Of a stretch of DNA of 6,712 nt, positions 6,238-6,712 are shown one piece after another. The position numbers were made by a program, and so were the translations under genes. The first letter of the stretch is position 1. Each line of letters starts with the position of its first letter. The notes beneath the pieces are model-generated. The model had not been told where the DNA came from. It was given only the letters and a program-made list of their open reading frames with translations, and searched no databases. Source of the DNA: Sphingomonas sp. (GTDB lineage Bacteria; Pseudomonadota; Alphaproteobacteria; Sphingomonadales; Sphingomonadaceae); assembly GCA_019247755.1 (NCBI GenBank), contig JAFBAM010000256.1, positions 1 to 6,712 of the forward strand, in the 5' to 3' direction.

Positions 6238-6712
6238 TTCGTGTCTCCCTGGCCGGGCTGGCCTAGCTCGAAGTCGCTCACAGGCCGCCGCTTCGGATCG
6301 TTCGCGTCATACATCAGCGCACCATCGATCCAGACGCGCTCGGGCCGCGAGTAATCGCTGAACGGGTCACCGTTCCACATGACGACATCAGCCATCTTGC
6401 CGGGCGTCAGCGTGCCGGTCTTGTCGAGGATGCCGAGGGCCTTTGCCGGATTGCGGCTGAGCCATTCCCACGCGACTCCTTCGGAGAGGTTCGGGATGCC
6501 TGCGCGGACGCCGTCGGCCAGTGCCTTGGCCGCTTCCTGGTTCAGGCGCTGGATGTAATTCGGGTCATCGGAGTGGACGATCGCGCAGGCGCCAGCGTTG
6601 TGGACGAACGGGATGTTCTCCTTGATCGCGTCGTAGCTTTCCATCTTGAAGCCATACCAGTCGGCCCACATGACGGCGCAGACGTCGTTCTCTCGCAGGA
6701 GATCGGCAATCT
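6234..6712 (-). CDS. Amidohydrolase-family protein, C-terminal part
   Basis: The last 158 residues of an amidohydrolase; the frame is open at the right edge, so the N-terminus, any signal peptide and the HxH site are outside the window. Visible parts are a TIM-barrel segment with FVHNAGACAIVHSDDP, where the Asp pair is in the place of the conserved late metal/catalytic Asp of the superfamily, then AKALADGVRAGI and the family ending ALGILDKTGTLTPGKMADVVMWNGDPFSDYSRPERVWIDG. It resembles the downstream amidohydrolase in its last 60 residues, so the pair probably arose by duplication. An internal ATG at 6671 is not a likely start because the family-like sequence continues upstream of it to the edge. 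Its TGA stop overlaps the next start codon (ATGA), which indicates coupled translation. The substrate is not readable; members act on cyclic amides, imides, dipeptides and similar compounds. Confidence 0.9.
   Translation of the reverse strand, partial: IADLLRENDVCAVMWADWYGFKMESYDAIKENIPFVHNAGACAIVHSDDPNYIQRLNQEAAKALADGVRAGIPNLSEGVAWEWLSRNPAKALGILDKTGTLTPGKMADVVMWNGDPFSDYSRPERVWIDGALMYDANDPKRRPVSDFELGQPGQGDTK

Noticed and set aside
5624..6361. Two overlapping plus-strand frames of about 240 codons opposite the amidohydrolases
   Set aside because: Mirror frames of high-GC coding sequence; low-complexity translation and no family signature.

Overview
The window looks like a piece of chromosome from a high-GC alphaproteobacterium. 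The best guess is the Sphingomonadales. The grounds are a CcrM-type GANTC methyltransferase next to rnhB, an NnrU-family membrane protein, a tandem pair of exported amidohydrolases, and overall protein similarity as recalled from memory. The order-level call is inference. All seven genes lie on the minus strand, so transcription runs from the right edge to the left edge. They are packed tightly and no gene-free stretch exceeds 100 bases. I see no RNA genes, mobile elements, CRISPR arrays or rho-independent terminators.

Right part (about 4157-6712): the 3' end of an exported amidohydrolase overlaps by four bases (ATGA) a second amidohydrolase. That second protein has a signal peptide but has lost the usual metal-binding HxH site. 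It overlaps by four bases (TTGA) an NnrU-family multi-pass membrane protein. The three are probably translationally coupled.

Middle (2797-4137): glmM, phosphoglucosamine mutase for UDP-GlcNAc synthesis, starts 19 bases after the NnrU gene. It is full length with all signature motifs.

Left-middle (1534-2712): a thiamine-pathway HMP/HMP-P kinase (ThiD) is joined in one uninterrupted frame to a VOC/glyoxalase-like domain. It is followed after 61 bases by rnhB (RNase HII), which has an altered DEAGRG motif (DEAGCA) and a long C-terminal tail.

Left edge (1-651): the N-terminal 217 residues of a CcrM-family adenine methyltransferase, cut by the window edge. The most interesting signal is here. 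Nine GANTC sites, the expected target of this enzyme, lie in 195 bases that span the ccrM start codon, the 98-base rnhB-ccrM gap and the 3' end of rnhB. There are none in the preceding 644 bases and only four between 840 and 1505. A partial CtrA-like box lies in the same gap. This suggests methylation-sensitive, cell-cycle autoregulation of ccrM, with part of the control region inside the rnhB coding tail. The remaining genes are mostly housekeeping functions, and I see no clear new multi-gene system.
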